Below are positions 54,493-64,000 of a stretch of 64,000 nucleotides of DNA, piece by piece. Origin of the DNA: Roseovarius sp. MMSF_3281 (GTDB taxonomy: Bacteria; Pseudomonadota; Alphaproteobacteria; Rhodobacterales; Rhodobacteraceae). Position 1 is the stretch's first letter, and each line of letters begins with the position of its first letter. Under the pieces are notes generated by a model. That model was not told where the DNA came from. It saw nothing but the letters and a program-made list of their open reading frames with translations, and searched no databases. The stretch covers positions 1 through 64,000 of the forward strand of contig NZ_JASHIM010000004.1 of assembly GCF_030733685.1 (NCBI RefSeq), read 5' to 3'. A program made the position numbers and the translations under genes.

Positions 54493-56408
54493 GCCCGGTC
54501 GTTCCCCTCGCCACCGGGTTTCATCCGGATCCGGCGTAGCTCTTCTTGTTGCGAGCGGATGCGCCCACGATCTTTGGCGGGGTAGGCTTCCAAGGGCGGG
54601 TCTTCGCCGTAAAGCGCCTGTAGCGTAATGTCGCGGGCGATCGGGGCTGCAGTCCTTGAGCCGCCGCCGCCGTGTTCAACGACGACCGAAACAGCGATCC
54701 TTGGCGATTCATAAGGTGCATAATTCACGTATAACGCATGGTCGCGCTGCTCCCACGGTACCGAATTATTGTCGACCACGGCCGAACGCACCTGGCTGGT
54801 GCCGGTCTTTCCCGCCATCCGGAAGGCATCCTCGATGATCCGGCTGGAATAGGACGTGCCTCGCCGGTTGTTCGAAACCGCATACATCGCCTGTCTTATG
54901 CGGCGAAGGTTGTTTTCGTTCAGGCCCATGTCCTCGCCATGGCCCGTCGGGCTTTCAACGCCATCGACGGACCTTATGACACGCGGGGTCACCGAACGCC
55001 CGGTGGCCAGTCGCGCCGTCATTACGGCAAGTTGCAAAGGCGAGGCCAGGACATCACCTTGGCCGATCGCGGCATTCACGCTGTCACCGATGACCCATTC
55101 GGCATCTCTTACGCGGCGCTTCCATTCTTTCGTGGGGGCCAGTCCCGCCGCAACCGATGTCATCGGCAGGTCGTGCTTGATACCGAGACCCAGTTTCTTG
55201 GCCATGGCGCTGATGTTCTCGATCCCGGTGCGCAATGCCAATTCGTAGTAATAAACATCACAGCTTTCGCGCAGTGACCTGTGCAGGTCCACGTTGCCAT
55301 GCCCGGCGCGCTTCCAGCAATGGAACCGCCGCCCGGCAACCTCAAGGTGCCCGGGGCAATAGATGGTTTCCTCGGCGTCGATGGTGCCGGCCTCCAGCGC
55401 GGCCAGTACCGTGACCATCTTGAACGTTGACCCCGGCGGGTAAACACCCTGCACCGCCTTGTTCGGCAATGGGCGGTACTTGTTCTCCAAAAGCGACTTG
55501 TAGTCCGGAACCGAAATACCGCGGACGAATAAATTGGGATCAAAGGAAGGCGACGAGACACAGGCCAGAAGATCGCCGGTTTCGCAATCCATGACAGTGG
55601 CGGCGGCGCTTTCCCCGGAAAGGCGGGCACTGATGTAGGATTGAAGCCCGGAATCGATTGTCAATTGCACGTCGGTTCCGGCTTGGCCTTCCTGCCGTTC
55701 CAGTTCGCGCATGACATGGCCGCGCACGTTGACCTCCACGCGCTTTGTCCCGGCCTTGCCTCGCAAGGCGTTCTCATACGCGGCCTCGATGCCGAACTTG
55801 CCAACCTGGAAACGGGGGATGCGCAGCAATTGTTCGGGCGCATCAATGCGGTCTCGGTCACGTTCGGCATATGGCCCGACGTAGCCCACGATATGGGCAT
55901 AATCACCTATGTGCGGATACCGTCGTGAAAGCCCGACTTCCGGTGCGACACCGGGCAGGGCGGGGGTGTTCACGGCCACCCGGCTGATGTCATCCCAACT
56001 GACCCGGTCGGCGATGGTGACAGCCGTGTCGCCACGGGCTTCGCGCAGGTCGCGCCGGGCGCGGTCCAACTCTTCTGGATCCAATTCAACCAGTTGGGCA
56101 AGACGGGCGATGACCTTGTCCACATCGCCGGCTTCTTCGGGCACCATGGTGATCCGGTAACTTGGCACATTTTCCGCGACCGCAATGCCATTGCGGTCGA
56201 AGATGCGCCCGCGCGTGGGGGGCAAAAGGCGAATGCTGATGCGGTTTTCGTCAGCCAGCAGGCGGAATTCATCGGCCTGTTCCACCTGCATGTATCGCAT
56301 CCGAAGCGCCAGCCCCCCCATGAAAAGGGCCTGTGCGCCGCCAATGATCAAACCACGACGGGTGATCAAACGCTGGCTTTGGGCTGTATCACGACCCGGG
56401 CGTCTCAT
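54489..56408 (-). CDS. mrdA: Penicillin-binding protein 2 (elongation transpeptidase)
   Basis: A 639-residue class B penicillin-binding protein that cross-links peptidoglycan in the Rod complex. It has one N-terminal span, a dimerisation region, the transpeptidase serine in PPGSTFKMV (near residue 320), SCDVYYYE and KTGTSQV (near 530). It overlaps both mreD and rodA by 4 bases. Confidence 0.95.
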   Translation of the reverse strand: MRRPGRDTAQSQRLITRRGLIIGGAQALFMGGLALRMRYMQVEQADEFRLLADENRISIRLLPPTRGRIFDRNGIAVAENVPSYRITMVPEEAGDVDKVIARLAQLVELDPEELDRARRDLREARGDTAVTIADRVSWDDISRVAVNTPALPGVAPEVGLSRRYPHIGDYAHIVGYVGPYAERDRDRIDAPEQLLRIPRFQVGKFGIEAAYENALRGKAGTKRVEVNVRGHVMRELERQEGQAGTDVQLTIDSGLQSYISARLSGESAAATVMDCETGDLLACVSSPSFDPNLFVRGISVPDYKSLLENKYRPLPNKAVQGVYPPGSTFKMVTVLAALEAGTIDAEETIYCPGHLEVAGRRFHCWKRAGHGNVDLHRSLRESCDVYYYELALRTGIENISAMAKKLGLGIKHDLPMTSVAAGLAPTKEWKRRVRDAEWVIGDSVNAAIGQGDVLASPLQLAVMTARLATGRSVTPRVIRSVDGVESPTGHGEDMGLNENNLRRIRQAMYAVSNNRRGTSYSSRIIEDAFRMAGKTGTSQVRSAVVDNNSVPWEQRDHALYVNYAPYESPRIAVSVVVEHGGGGSRTAAPIARDITLQALYGEDPPLEAYPAKDRGRIRSQQEELRRIRMKPGGEGNDRA

Positions 56409-56977
56409 GTGCGGGCCTCCATTCCGTCAATGTCACCGGGCGCCAGTTTACGCACGCCGAACAGAAACTGCGAGGCGGCAACCACGATCGGGTAAATCGC
56501 GATTGTCGCAACCGCTTGCATCAAGGCCGGTCCAAGTGGTCCGGCTTCGACCATCATCACGCCAAGGACGATCCTGTAGCCCAGGAACATCGCGATCATC
56601 GTCATCGCCACGTTGAGCCATTCCATCGAAAAGGTCAGATCGCGAAGACCCGGGGCCCGCCTGCGTAGCGCCTCGCTTCCTATCAAGGCGAATGCGGCCC
56701 AAAGGCCGGGCGGGCGTTGCAAAAGCAGGTCTGACATCAGGAACGTCGCGGCCACGAGGACAGCGGGCACATATTCCGGCCGCCTCAGAACCCAGGCCAG
56801 GGTGATTGCCACGTGCAGGTCGGGCCCGGCCCAGATGCGTGCCAGGAACGATGGTGACGACAGCGGCGATGGCTGTGCTGAATCGATGGGCAGCAAATGC
56901 AAGAACACCAACAGAACCCAAAGCGCCACGAACGTCAGGCGCTTGCTCAAAAGGCGTGTCGTGTTGCGCTCAGCCAT
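56405..56977 (-). CDS. mreD: Rod shape-determining protein MreD
   Basis: A 190-residue membrane protein with about six spans (LTFVALWVLLVFLHLLPI and others). Identity rests on length, topology and position between mreC and mrdA. Starts that overlap mreC by 8 bases (56977, MAERNTTRLLS) are favoured over one 12 codons upstream, which would overlap mreC by 44 bases. Confidence 0.88.
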   Translation of the reverse strand: MAERNTTRLLSKRLTFVALWVLLVFLHLLPIDSAQPSPLSSPSFLARIWAGPDLHVAITLAWVLRRPEYVPAVLVAATFLMSDLLLQRPPGLWAAFALIGSEALRRRAPGLRDLTFSMEWLNVAMTMIAMFLGYRIVLGVMMVEAGPLGPALMQAVATIAIYPIVVAASQFLFGVRKLAPGDIDGMEART

Positions 56978-57893
56978 CGGCAGCACCCGCTTGCGGGGTT
57001 TCGTCGCTTGCATCCAATTCCGTTTGGGGCGAGTCTAGGGGAATGATCAGGTTTCCGGGATCCTCGATTGTCTCGTATCCATAGCTGCGCAGCACCCTTA
57101 GAAACTCAAGTCGCTCGTAATCGGCGGCCAATCGCACACGCATGCGCCCACCCGGATCCTCGGCCAGGCGGCCAACAACAAGGCCTGCCGGAAAGACGCC
57201 ACCGTCACCGGATGTCAAAACGCGATCCCCGGGGCGGGCCTGATCGGGGGTTTCAATAAAACTGATCGGGGGGGCCAGCGTATTGTCACCAATCATCAAC
57301 CCGCGTTGGCCCGATGGCTGGATCGTCACCGGGATACGGCTTGATGAATCGGTCAAAAGAACCACGCGCGCCGTATTTTGCCCAACACCGGAAATCCGCC
57401 CGACCAGCCCAAGGCCATCCATCGCCGCCCAGCCATCGACAATCCCGTCGCGCGCGCCGACGTTGATCAGCACCGACTGCCGGAAAGGCGAGCCGCTATC
57501 GGCCATCACGACACCGGTGACATAGGTAAGACGCGGATCGACGCGCACATTGTTCAAATCCAAAAGCCGTGCGTTCTCATCACGCAACTGAACGGCGGCC
57601 TCTTTCCACGCCTTCATCTTTTTCAGCTCACGGCGAAGTTCCTGATTTTGCTCGTAAAGGCGCTGATAACTTTGGAAATCGCGCAAGATATTCACGGCGC
57701 CGGTCACCGGGGCCATGGCCCAATCGAAACTGGGCACCACGCGGTCGACCACCTGCGCGCGAAAGCGTTCCACCCGGGGGCTGTCGATCCGCCACAAAAG
57801 GAAGATGCCAACAAGGCATAGTAACAGGACCCCGATCAATAGCCGTTTCAGGGGGCCTGTGTAATCATCGCTCTGTGCGCGGTCCCTGGCCAA
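56970..57893 (-). CDS. mreC: Rod shape-determining protein MreC
   Basis: A 307-residue periplasmic scaffold of the elongation machinery. It has an N-terminal anchor (LLIGVLLLCLVGIFLLWRI), a coiled coil (QNQELRRELKKMKAWKEAAVQLRDENARLLDL) and two beta-barrel domains including GARDGIVDGWAAMDGLGLVGRI and GDRVLTSGDGGVFPAGLVVG. The C-terminal tail is rich in acidic residues. It lies 38 bases from mreB. Confidence 0.95.
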   Translation of the reverse strand: MARDRAQSDDYTGPLKRLLIGVLLLCLVGIFLLWRIDSPRVERFRAQVVDRVVPSFDWAMAPVTGAVNILRDFQSYQRLYEQNQELRRELKKMKAWKEAAVQLRDENARLLDLNNVRVDPRLTYVTGVVMADSGSPFRQSVLINVGARDGIVDGWAAMDGLGLVGRISGVGQNTARVVLLTDSSSRIPVTIQPSGQRGLMIGDNTLAPPISFIETPDQARPGDRVLTSGDGGVFPAGLVVGRLAEDPGGRMRVRLAADYERLEFLRVLRSYGYETIEDPGNLIIPLDSPQTELDASDETPQAGAADG

Positions 57894-57931
57894 AGCTTTC
57901 CCTTCGCCTGTGGAACGAAAATCTGCGCCTG

Positions 57932-59047
<1,116 letters not shown>

Positions 59048-59131
59048 TTATAGAGCGGCACCGCGCCCTGTGAAAGGGGCACTTTCGCAAGCCGGCCAAG
59101 CCATGCGCGTCAATCCGCCAAAAAGGGGAAA

Positions 59132-59206
59132 TGGTGCTGCTGGGGAGGATTGAACTCCCGACCTCACCCTTACCAAGGGTGCGCTCTACCACTGAGCTAC
59201 AGCAGC
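59132..59206 (-). tRNA. tRNA-Thr (GGT)
   Basis: The minus strand folds as a standard cloverleaf: acceptor GCTGCTG pairs with CAGCAGC, D-arm with AGCTCAGTGGTAGAGC, anticodon arm CACCC-TTGGTAA-GGGTG with anticodon GGT, and T-arm GGGAGTTCAATCCTCCC. The 3' CCA is encoded. Confidence 0.96.
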
Positions 59207-59292
59207 AACTCGTGGCGCGCTCCTTAGACCCTTCTTTACGAGGGCGCAAGGGTTATCTGGACGCTTTTTTACACCTGCTGTAGGAAGGGGGT

Positions 59293-59454
59293 ATGGAAAA
59301 AAAGACGACACCCCAGAAGCCCGGCAAACGGGCGGAAGATCGCGAAACCCGCCTCAAGGCGGCCTTGAAGGCCAACCTTGCAAGGCGTAAGGCGCAAACG
59401 CGTGGCCGCAAGGCACCAGACGAGGCAGAGACGCCCGAGCAGAAGGACAACTAA
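59293..59454 (+). CDS. Small basic protein preceding murA
   Basis: A 53-codon frame, MEKKTTPQKPGKRAEDRETR and onward to TPEQKDN, is very rich in Lys, Arg, Glu and Ala and is likely helical and disordered at the ends (ETRLKAALKANLARRKAQTRG). GGAAGGGGG precedes the ATG. It ends 3 bases before the murA start, so it is probably co-transcribed and may couple translation. Short proteins at this position are seen in relatives, but I do not know a function. Confidence 0.7.
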   Translation: MEKKTTPQKPGKRAEDRETRLKAALKANLARRKAQTRGRKAPDEAETPEQKDN

Positions 59455-59457
59455 CCG

Positions 59458-60726
59458 ATGGATTCGATTATTGTGAAGGGCAATGGGCCGCTGAACGGGC
59501 AAATCCCCATTGCGGGGGCCAAGAACGCCTGCCTCACGCTGATGCCCGCCACGCTTCTGAGCGACGAGCCGCTGACGCTGACCAATGCGCCGCGCCTGTC
59601 GGACATCAAGACCATGTCGGCGCTGCTGCAATCGCTGGGGTGCGAGGTGTCGCAACTGCAGGATGGTCAGGTCTTGGTGATGTCGAGCCACGCGCTCGAC
59701 AATCACGTTGCCGACTACGATATCGTGCGCAAGATGCGGGCCTCCATCCTCGTGCTGGGGCCGATGCTTGCGCGGGATGGCCATGCGGTGGTGTCCTTGC
59801 CCGGCGGCTGTGCCATCGGCGCGCGGCCCGTTGACCTGCACCTCAAGGCGCTTGAGGCCATGGGCGCGGAGTTGGAGCTGAAAGAAGGCTATGTGCATGC
59901 CAAGGCCCCCGGCGGCCTGAAGGGCGGCACCTTTGAGTTTCCTGTCGTTTCCGTCGGGGCCACGGAAAACGCCCTGATGGCGGCGACTTTGGCCAAGGGT
60001 ACAACGGTTTTGAAGAATGCCGCGCGGGAACCCGAGATCGTAGACCTTGCCGATTGCCTGCGCCGGATGGGTGCGCAGATCGAAGGCGACGGCACCGATA
60101 CGATCACCATTCAGGGCGTGGAACGCCTTGGCGGGGCGACGCATCCGGTGGTTACCGACCGGATCGAACTGGGCACCTACATGCTGGCCCCGGCGATATG
60201 CGGCGGCGAGGTGGAATGCCTTGGCGGGCGGATCGATCTTCTGGGCGCGTTTTGTGAAAAACTGGATGCCGCAGGGATCGAGGTGACGGAAACCGACAAG
60301 GGCCTCAAGGTCGCGCGCCGCAACGGACGCGTGCGCGCCGTGGACGTCACGACCGAGCCTTTCCCCGGGTTCCCCACCGACCTGCAGGCACAGATGATGG
60401 CCCTGATGTGTACCGCGGAAGGCACCAGCGTTCTGGAAGAAAAAATCTTTGAAAACCGCTTCATGCACGCGCCCGAGCTGATGCGCATGGGGGCCGAGAT
60501 CGACGTGCAGGGCGGCACCGCCACGGTGACGGGGGTTGAACGCCTCAAGGGGGCGCCGGTCATGGCCACCGATCTGCGCGCCAGCGTGTCTTTGATTCTT
60601 GCAGGGCTGGCCGCCGAGGGCGAGACGATCGTCAACCGCGTCTATCACCTTGACCGCGGCTATGAGCGGGTCGAAGAGAAACTGGGCAATGTCGGTGCCC
60701 ATATCGAACGGGTATCGGGGCAATGA
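59458..60726 (+). CDS. murA: UDP-N-acetylglucosamine 1-carboxyvinyltransferase
   Basis: MurA commits UDP-GlcNAc to peptidoglycan by adding enolpyruvate. The 422-residue protein has the substrate motif [13 protein letters not shown], the catalytic cysteine C118 in [16 protein letters not shown] (the fosfomycin target), and the C-terminal [17 protein letters not shown]. It follows a small basic-protein gene by 3 bases and overlaps the next gene by 4. Confidence 0.96.
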   Translation: MDSIIVKGNGPLNGQIPIAGAKNACLTLMPATLLSDEPLTLTNAPRLSDIKTMSALLQSLGCEVSQLQDGQVLVMSSHALDNHVADYDIVRKMRASILVLGPMLARDGHAVVSLPGGCAIGARPVDLHLKALEAMGAELELKEGYVHAKAPGGLKGGTFEFPVVSVGATENALMAATLAKGTTVLKNAAREPEIVDLADCLRRMGAQIEGDGTDTITIQGVERLGGATHPVVTDRIELGTYMLAPAICGGEVECLGGRIDLLGAFCEKLDAAGIEVTETDKGLKVARRNGRVRAVDVTTEPFPGFPTDLQAQMMALMCTAEGTSVLEEKIFENRFMHAPELMRMGAEIDVQGGTATVTGVERLKGAPVMATDLRASVSLILAGLAAEGETIVNRVYHLDRGYERVEEKLGNVGAHIERVSGQ

Positions 60727-61190
60727 GCGAAGACGCCAGATTTGAAGACGGGGCCGAGGCCCCGCTGAACCTCGGGGCCATGGACCCCGAGGATTTGCAG
60801 GTTGTCTCGTCGCTTGCGCAGGATGCGATTTTCCCGATCACCGAGATGACATGGCGCGCCGGGGAACGGCGTTTTGCCATTCTTCTCAATCGCTTCCGCT
60901 GGGAAGATCAGGGCCGCACCCGCCACGATCCAGAGCGCGTGCAATCCCTTCTGGTGGTGGACAACGTTCTGCGCGTCGCCAGCCAAGGTATTGATCGGGG
61001 TGACCGCGATACCGTGCTGTCGCTGCTGTCTGTCAGCTTCGAGCCGGGCGAGGAGGGCAGCGGGCACTTGATCCTGACGCTGGCGGGCGACGGGGCCATC
61101 CGCCTTGAGATCGAGGCGCTGGATGTCTCATTGAAGGATGTCACGCGCCCGTATCGTGCACCCTCGGGCAAGGTGCCCGATCACTCCTGA
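60723..61190 (+). CDS. DUF2948 family protein
   Basis: A 155-residue protein recognised by its position (overlapping murA by 4 bases) and sequence, with [22 protein letters not shown] near residue 23, [12 protein letters not shown] and the C-terminal LRLEIEAL-like segment [25 protein letters not shown]. It is a conserved protein of alphaproteobacteria with unknown role. It ends by overlapping the convergent cytochrome gene by 10 bases. Confidence 0.85.
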   Translation: MSEDARFEDGAEAPLNLGAMDPEDLQVVSSLAQDAIFPITEMTWRAGERRFAILLNRFRWEDQGRTRHDPERVQSLLVVDNVLRVASQGIDRGDRDTVLSLLSVSFEPGEEGSGHLILTLAGDGAIRLEIEALDVSLKDVTRPYRAPSGKVPDHS

Positions 61191-61579
61191 ATCGATTCCA
61201 GGTAAAGCGCCAGGGACAGGATGCGCCCACGTACGATGGTTTCCGCACCATAGGGGCCGGTATTCTCGATATCCGTCTGAAACCGTTTGCCCCAGACCGG
61301 CATCGGATACCCATGCCCCTTGATCCCGGGCCGCCCGTCGATTGAGTGAATCACCCGAAGCATGGGAAAAACCCCGTCATTCCGCGCGCTTAGATCAGTG
61401 AGCGACGGTACGGGGACGGTCATCAGTTCGGCCAAGGGGCCGGCTCCATCCGCCATCTCGCCGTGGCAGGTGGCGCAACTGTTCATGTATTCGCTCTTGC
61501 CCGCCTCTTCGGTCATGGCGGGGCTTGTCCCGAACGTCAGGGCGAGGGCGAGCATGGTGAGTGGTGTCAAACGTGTCAT
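61181..61579 (-). CDS. Soluble exported cytochrome c
   Basis: A 132-residue monoheme cytochrome c with a signal peptide (LTPLTMLALALTFGTSPAMT) and heme motif CATCH (residues about 34-38). The downstream GYPMPVWGKRF supplies a candidate axial methionine. GGAAGGAAAA precedes the ATG. A start in the longer frame would lack a signal peptide. The partner is unknown. It is divergent from the hisD side and separated by a repeat element. Confidence 0.85.
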   Translation of the reverse strand: MTRLTPLTMLALALTFGTSPAMTEEAGKSEYMNSCATCHGEMADGAGPLAELMTVPVPSLTDLSARNDGVFPMLRVIHSIDGRPGIKGHGYPMPVWGKRFQTDIENTGPYGAETIVRGRILSLALYLESIQE

Positions 61580-61717
61580 TGCTTTTCCTTCCTTCTGGAG
61601 GCCAATGGCGGCCTGCTTGCATAGTGGAAAAGGAATTCGATGCTTGCGTTGACCACCATCAACGGCCCTTGTGCGCTTGAGGCTTGGGCCGCATCGGTCT
61701 AAGTGAGGGGCGAAACC

Positions 61718-61830
61718 AAAGCGTTCCACCTTTTACCTGAGGCATCAGAAAATGGCGGAACGCGCGCAACGATTAAGCGGAGCACTGCGTTTCGCAAAAA
61801 TCAGTGATTCAGGTTTTTGCGAAACGCTTT
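61718..61830. repeat. Palindromic repeat element, copy 2 (ends AAAGCGTT/AACGCTTT)
   Basis: A 113-base relative of the 35-kb element. Its first hairpin (GCGTTCCACC/GGCGGAACGC, 61721-61763) is inverted relative to copy 1 and close to it over about 60 bases. A second hairpin has the 14-base-pair stem GCGTTTCGCAAAAA (61787-61800) with TTTTTGCGAAACGC (61814-61827). Loops, read in one orientation, are TGATGCCTCAGG and TGATTCAGG. Immediately after the element comes AAGGAGG, the hisD ribosome binding site. Confidence 0.75.
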
Positions 61831-61845
61831 AAGGAGGCAGACCAG

Positions 61846-63150
61846 ATGCCGGTATTTCTTGACGCCGATGCCGCCGATTTCGAGGCGCAGTTCACGGCCC
61901 TTCTGAGCGCCAAGCGCGAAGATTCGCCGGATGTGGATGACACGGTCGCCGCGATCATCAAGGACGTGCGCGAACGCGGCGATGCCGCCTTGATCGAGTT
62001 GACGGCCAAGTTCGACCGGCTTGATCTGACGCCCGAAACGCTGCGGTTTTCCGAAAGTGAAATCAATGACTTGGTCGCACAAGTCCCGGCGCATGAACGC
62101 GAGGCGCTGGAACTGGCCGCGGCGCGTATCCGCGCCTATCACGAACGCCAGGTGCCCGCCGATGAAAGCTGGACCGACGAAAGCGGGGCCACCTTGGGCT
62201 GGCGTTGGACGCCGGTTTCGGCGGCGGGTTTGTATGTGCCGGGTGGTCTGGCCTCTTACCCGTCTTCGGTGCTGATGAATGCCATCCCGGCCAAGGTGGC
62301 GGGGGTCGAGCGGCTGGCCATCGTGGTGCCCACGCCCGACGGGCAGGCCAACCCGCTTGTGCTGTTGGCGGCCCGGATTGCGGGGGTTGACGAGATCTAT
62401 CGCATTGGCGGGGCGCAGGCGGTGGCGGCCTTGGCCTATGGCACGCAAACCATTGCCCCCGTTGATAAAATCACCGGGCCGGGCAATGCCTTCGTGGCCG
62501 CGGCCAAGCGCCGGGTGTTCGGCAAGGTGGGGATCGACATGATCGCGGGGCCTTCGGAAATCCTTGTGATTGCCGACCGCGACAATAACCCCGATTGGCT
62601 GGCCTTGGATATGCTCAGCCAAGCCGAACATGACGAAAGCGCGCAGGCCATCCTGATCACCGATGACCGGGCGATGGCCAAGGCGGTCGAGGCGGCGATC
62701 GAGCGTAACCTGATGAGCCTTGAACGCCGCGAGATCGCTGGCGCAAGCTGGCGTGACTTCGGCGCGATCATCACGGTGCAAAACCTTGAAAAAGCAGCGG
62801 AATTGTCCAACCGCATCGCGCCCGAACACCTTGAGCTTTGCGTGGCGGATGCCGAAGGCTTGAGCCGGAAAATCACCCACGCGGGGGCGATTTTTCTTGG
62901 TGCCTGGACACCCGAGGCCATCGGCGATTACGTCGGCGGGCCGAACCACGTGCTGCCCACGGCGCGCTCGGCGCGGTTTAGCAGTGGCCTGTCGGTCATG
63001 GATTTCGTCAAACGCACCACGCTGGCACGGATGACCCCCGAAGCCTTGCGCGCCATTGGCCCGGCTGCCGAAACATTGGCGATTTCCGAAAGCCTGGAAG
63101 CGCATGGGTTGAGCGTGCGGGCAAGGTTGAATCACCTCAACGAAGGGTAA
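61846..63150 (+). CDS. hisD: Histidinol dehydrogenase
   Basis: The enzyme makes histidine from histidinol in two NAD-dependent steps with zinc. The 434-residue protein has GLYVPGGLASYPSSVLMNAIPAK, GPGNAFVAAAKR, GPSEILVIAD and a C-terminal region with SLEAHGLSVR. The start at 61846 has AAGGAGG 9 bases upstream; an earlier ATT/ATG-like start lies within the repeat element. It is not in a his operon in this window. Confidence 0.95.
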   Translation: MPVFLDADAADFEAQFTALLSAKREDSPDVDDTVAAIIKDVRERGDAALIELTAKFDRLDLTPETLRFSESEINDLVAQVPAHEREALELAAARIRAYHERQVPADESWTDESGATLGWRWTPVSAAGLYVPGGLASYPSSVLMNAIPAKVAGVERLAIVVPTPDGQANPLVLLAARIAGVDEIYRIGGAQAVAALAYGTQTIAPVDKITGPGNAFVAAAKRRVFGKVGIDMIAGPSEILVIADRDNNPDWLALDMLSQAEHDESAQAILITDDRAMAKAVEAAIERNLMSLERREIAGASWRDFGAIITVQNLEKAAELSNRIAPEHLELCVADAEGLSRKITHAGAIFLGAWTPEAIGDYVGGPNHVLPTARSARFSSGLSVMDFVKRTTLARMTPEALRAIGPAAETLAISESLEAHGLSVRARLNHLNEG

Positions 63151-63460
63151 GGCGAAAGCCGGGTATTGCCTGCCGTCGGGCGCATGGAATTCTGTACAAA
63201 ACGTACGTTTTATACAGGCTTTTTGTACATTTCGACGGCGCCGGTCAGAGGGCCCGGGATTTTGCTTGGCGGGATCGGCGGTGTGTCACCCGGCGCGCTG
63301 ATGCCGATCCCGGGCCTGTGGCCGTGGGTGGTCGGGCTGTGGGCCAAGATGGGTCCCGAGATATTGCGTTAAGTATTTCTTATCATGATGCACAAATTTT
63401 AATTTGTTTAACCATGTATCAGGCCGTAGGCAAACCCGGACGCAAGGGAAAGGGTGACCG
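63151..63460. other. Intergenic region between hisD and the LysE-type gene
   Basis: About 310 bases. It contains the GTAC array (63194-63228) and a GC-rich stretch at 63240-63372 that is open in one frame and encodes a short Gly/Pro/Trp-rich sequence. That frame has no good start or ribosome binding site, so no gene is called. AT-rich sequence at 63370-63418 probably holds the promoter of the LysE-type gene. Confidence 0.5.
63194..63228. promoter_or_regulatory. Second GTAC array, near-perfect 24-bp palindrome
   Basis: GTAC or ATAC occurs at 63194, 63203, 63212 and 63225 (spacings 9, 9, 13). TGTACAAAACGT and ACGTTTTATACA form a 24-base palindrome with one mismatch. Read on the other strand, the order and spacing match the right part of the array at 28519-28553. 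Confidence 0.45.
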
Positions 63461-64000
63461 ATGCAGGCGGTGATTGATGGGTATCTTCTGGGGTTTTCGC
63501 TGATCCTGGCGATCGGGGCGCAGAATGCCTTTGTCCTGCGGCAGGGGTTGCGGCGCGAGCATGTCTTGCCTCTTGTCGTGCTCTGCGGGGCCTCGGATGC
63601 GGTGTTGATCGCGGCGGGGGTGTCGGGCTTTGGCGCCTTGGCGCGGGCGGCGCCGGGGATTGCGCAGGTGATGTTGTTCGGCGGCGTTGCCTTTTTGCTG
63701 TGGTACGGCGCGCAGAACCTTTTGGCCGCCTGGCGCGGTGGCGAGGTTCTGGAGGCCGGAGAAGCGGCGGGAAGCCTTTGGCGGGCGGTCCTGACTTGCC
63801 TGGCACTGACCTGGCTGAACCCGCATGTTTACCTTGATACGGTGGTTTTGCTTGGGTCAATCTCCGCCCAGTACGACAACCGGCTGGGCTTCGGCGCGGG
63901 GGCGGTGACGGCGAGTTTCAGCTTTTTCTTCATGCTTGGCTATGGGGCGCGGCTTTTGGCGCCGTTTTTCCGGCGGCCGTCCAGCTGGCGGGTGTTGGAC
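63461..64000 (+). CDS. LysE/ArgO-family amino acid exporter, cut by the right edge
   Basis: The first 180 codons are visible. The N-terminus IDGYLLGFSLILAIGAQNAF and the segment CLALTWLNPHVYLDTVVLLG with the conserved asparagine-proline pair are signatures of the LysE/ArgO family, which exports basic amino acids such as lysine or arginine. Four or five of the usual six spans are in view. AAGGGAAAGGG precedes the ATG at 63461. The substrate is inferred from family only. Confidence 0.9.
   Translation, partial: MQAVIDGYLLGFSLILAIGAQNAFVLRQGLRREHVLPLVVLCGASDAVLIAAGVSGFGALARAAPGIAQVMLFGGVAFLLWYGAQNLLAAWRGGEVLEAGEAAGSLWRAVLTCLALTWLNPHVYLDTVVLLGSISAQYDNRLGFGAGAVTASFSFFFMLGYGARLLAPFFRRPSSWRVLD

Noticed and set aside
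61580..61845. Searched for a histidine leader before hisD
   Set aside because: No His-rich short frame; the structure present belongs to the palindromic repeat family.
63184..63372. Possible 62-codon gene after hisD, Gly/Pro/Trp-rich
   Set aside because: No ribosome binding site; its start would lie inside the GTAC array. GC-rich codon pattern alone is weak support.

Overview
The window is a gene-dense, high-GC stretch of chromosome that looks like a Roseobacter-group member of the Rhodobacteraceae (Alphaproteobacteria). The basis is gene content and order: a hemN/fnrL pair sharing one FNR box, ccoNOQP and ccoGHIS, the mreBCD-mrdA-rodA block, a DUF2948 gene fused in overlap to murA, and alphaproteobacterial fatty-acid oxidation genes under MerR-type regulators. 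The species cannot be told from the sequence. There is no prophage, CRISPR array or intact insertion sequence.

Layout. 1-6 kb: a metallophosphoesterase (cut by the left edge), nudC, an SRPBCC protein, a secreted tandem-repeat protein, pheA and a membrane-anchored diheme cytochrome c. 6-12 kb: a yejABEF-type peptide ABC importer. 12-24.4 kb: a microaerobic respiration block with hemN, fnrL, a universal stress protein, the cbb3 oxidase operon and its assembly operon ccoGHIS, with four FNR boxes; a LysR gene and a tiny divergent gene sit between the two cco operons. 24.4-31 kb: dacA, a heptaheme cytochrome with TPRs, a sterol-desaturase-like protein and a DMT transporter. 31-35 kb: argD-argF and gnd. 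35-41.4 kb: phosphate transporter, Nudix hydrolase, hrpB, a DUF3108 protein and meaB. 41.4-50 kb: a seven-gene beta-oxidation operon read leftwards behind a MerR gene, then a second MerR gene. 50-59 kb: two thioesterases, a MATE pump, ghrA and the rod-shape block. 59-64 kb: tRNA-Thr(GGT), murA, hisD and a LysE-type exporter cut by the right edge.

The most interesting material is between genes. (1) Upstream of argDF is a 17-codon open frame with four consecutive arginine codons and one more nearby, followed by a strong hairpin and a possible competing pairing: a candidate arginine attenuator. (2) Two composite elements (24.4 and 45.6 kb) have inverted arms around a shared core, and a single arm lies inside the yej operon. 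(3) A second palindromic family with ends AAAGCGTT/AACGCTTT has variable stems but a conserved loop; one copy supplies the stop codon of the phosphate transporter and another abuts the hisD ribosome binding site. (4) Two intergenic arrays of GTAC tetramers share a spacing. (5) A small secreted protein carries seven copies of a 14-residue motif. (6) A broken IS3-type end lies beside gnd.

Starts were chosen from ribosome binding sites, signal peptides and family lengths. Functions are assigned from motifs read by eye, without database searches.
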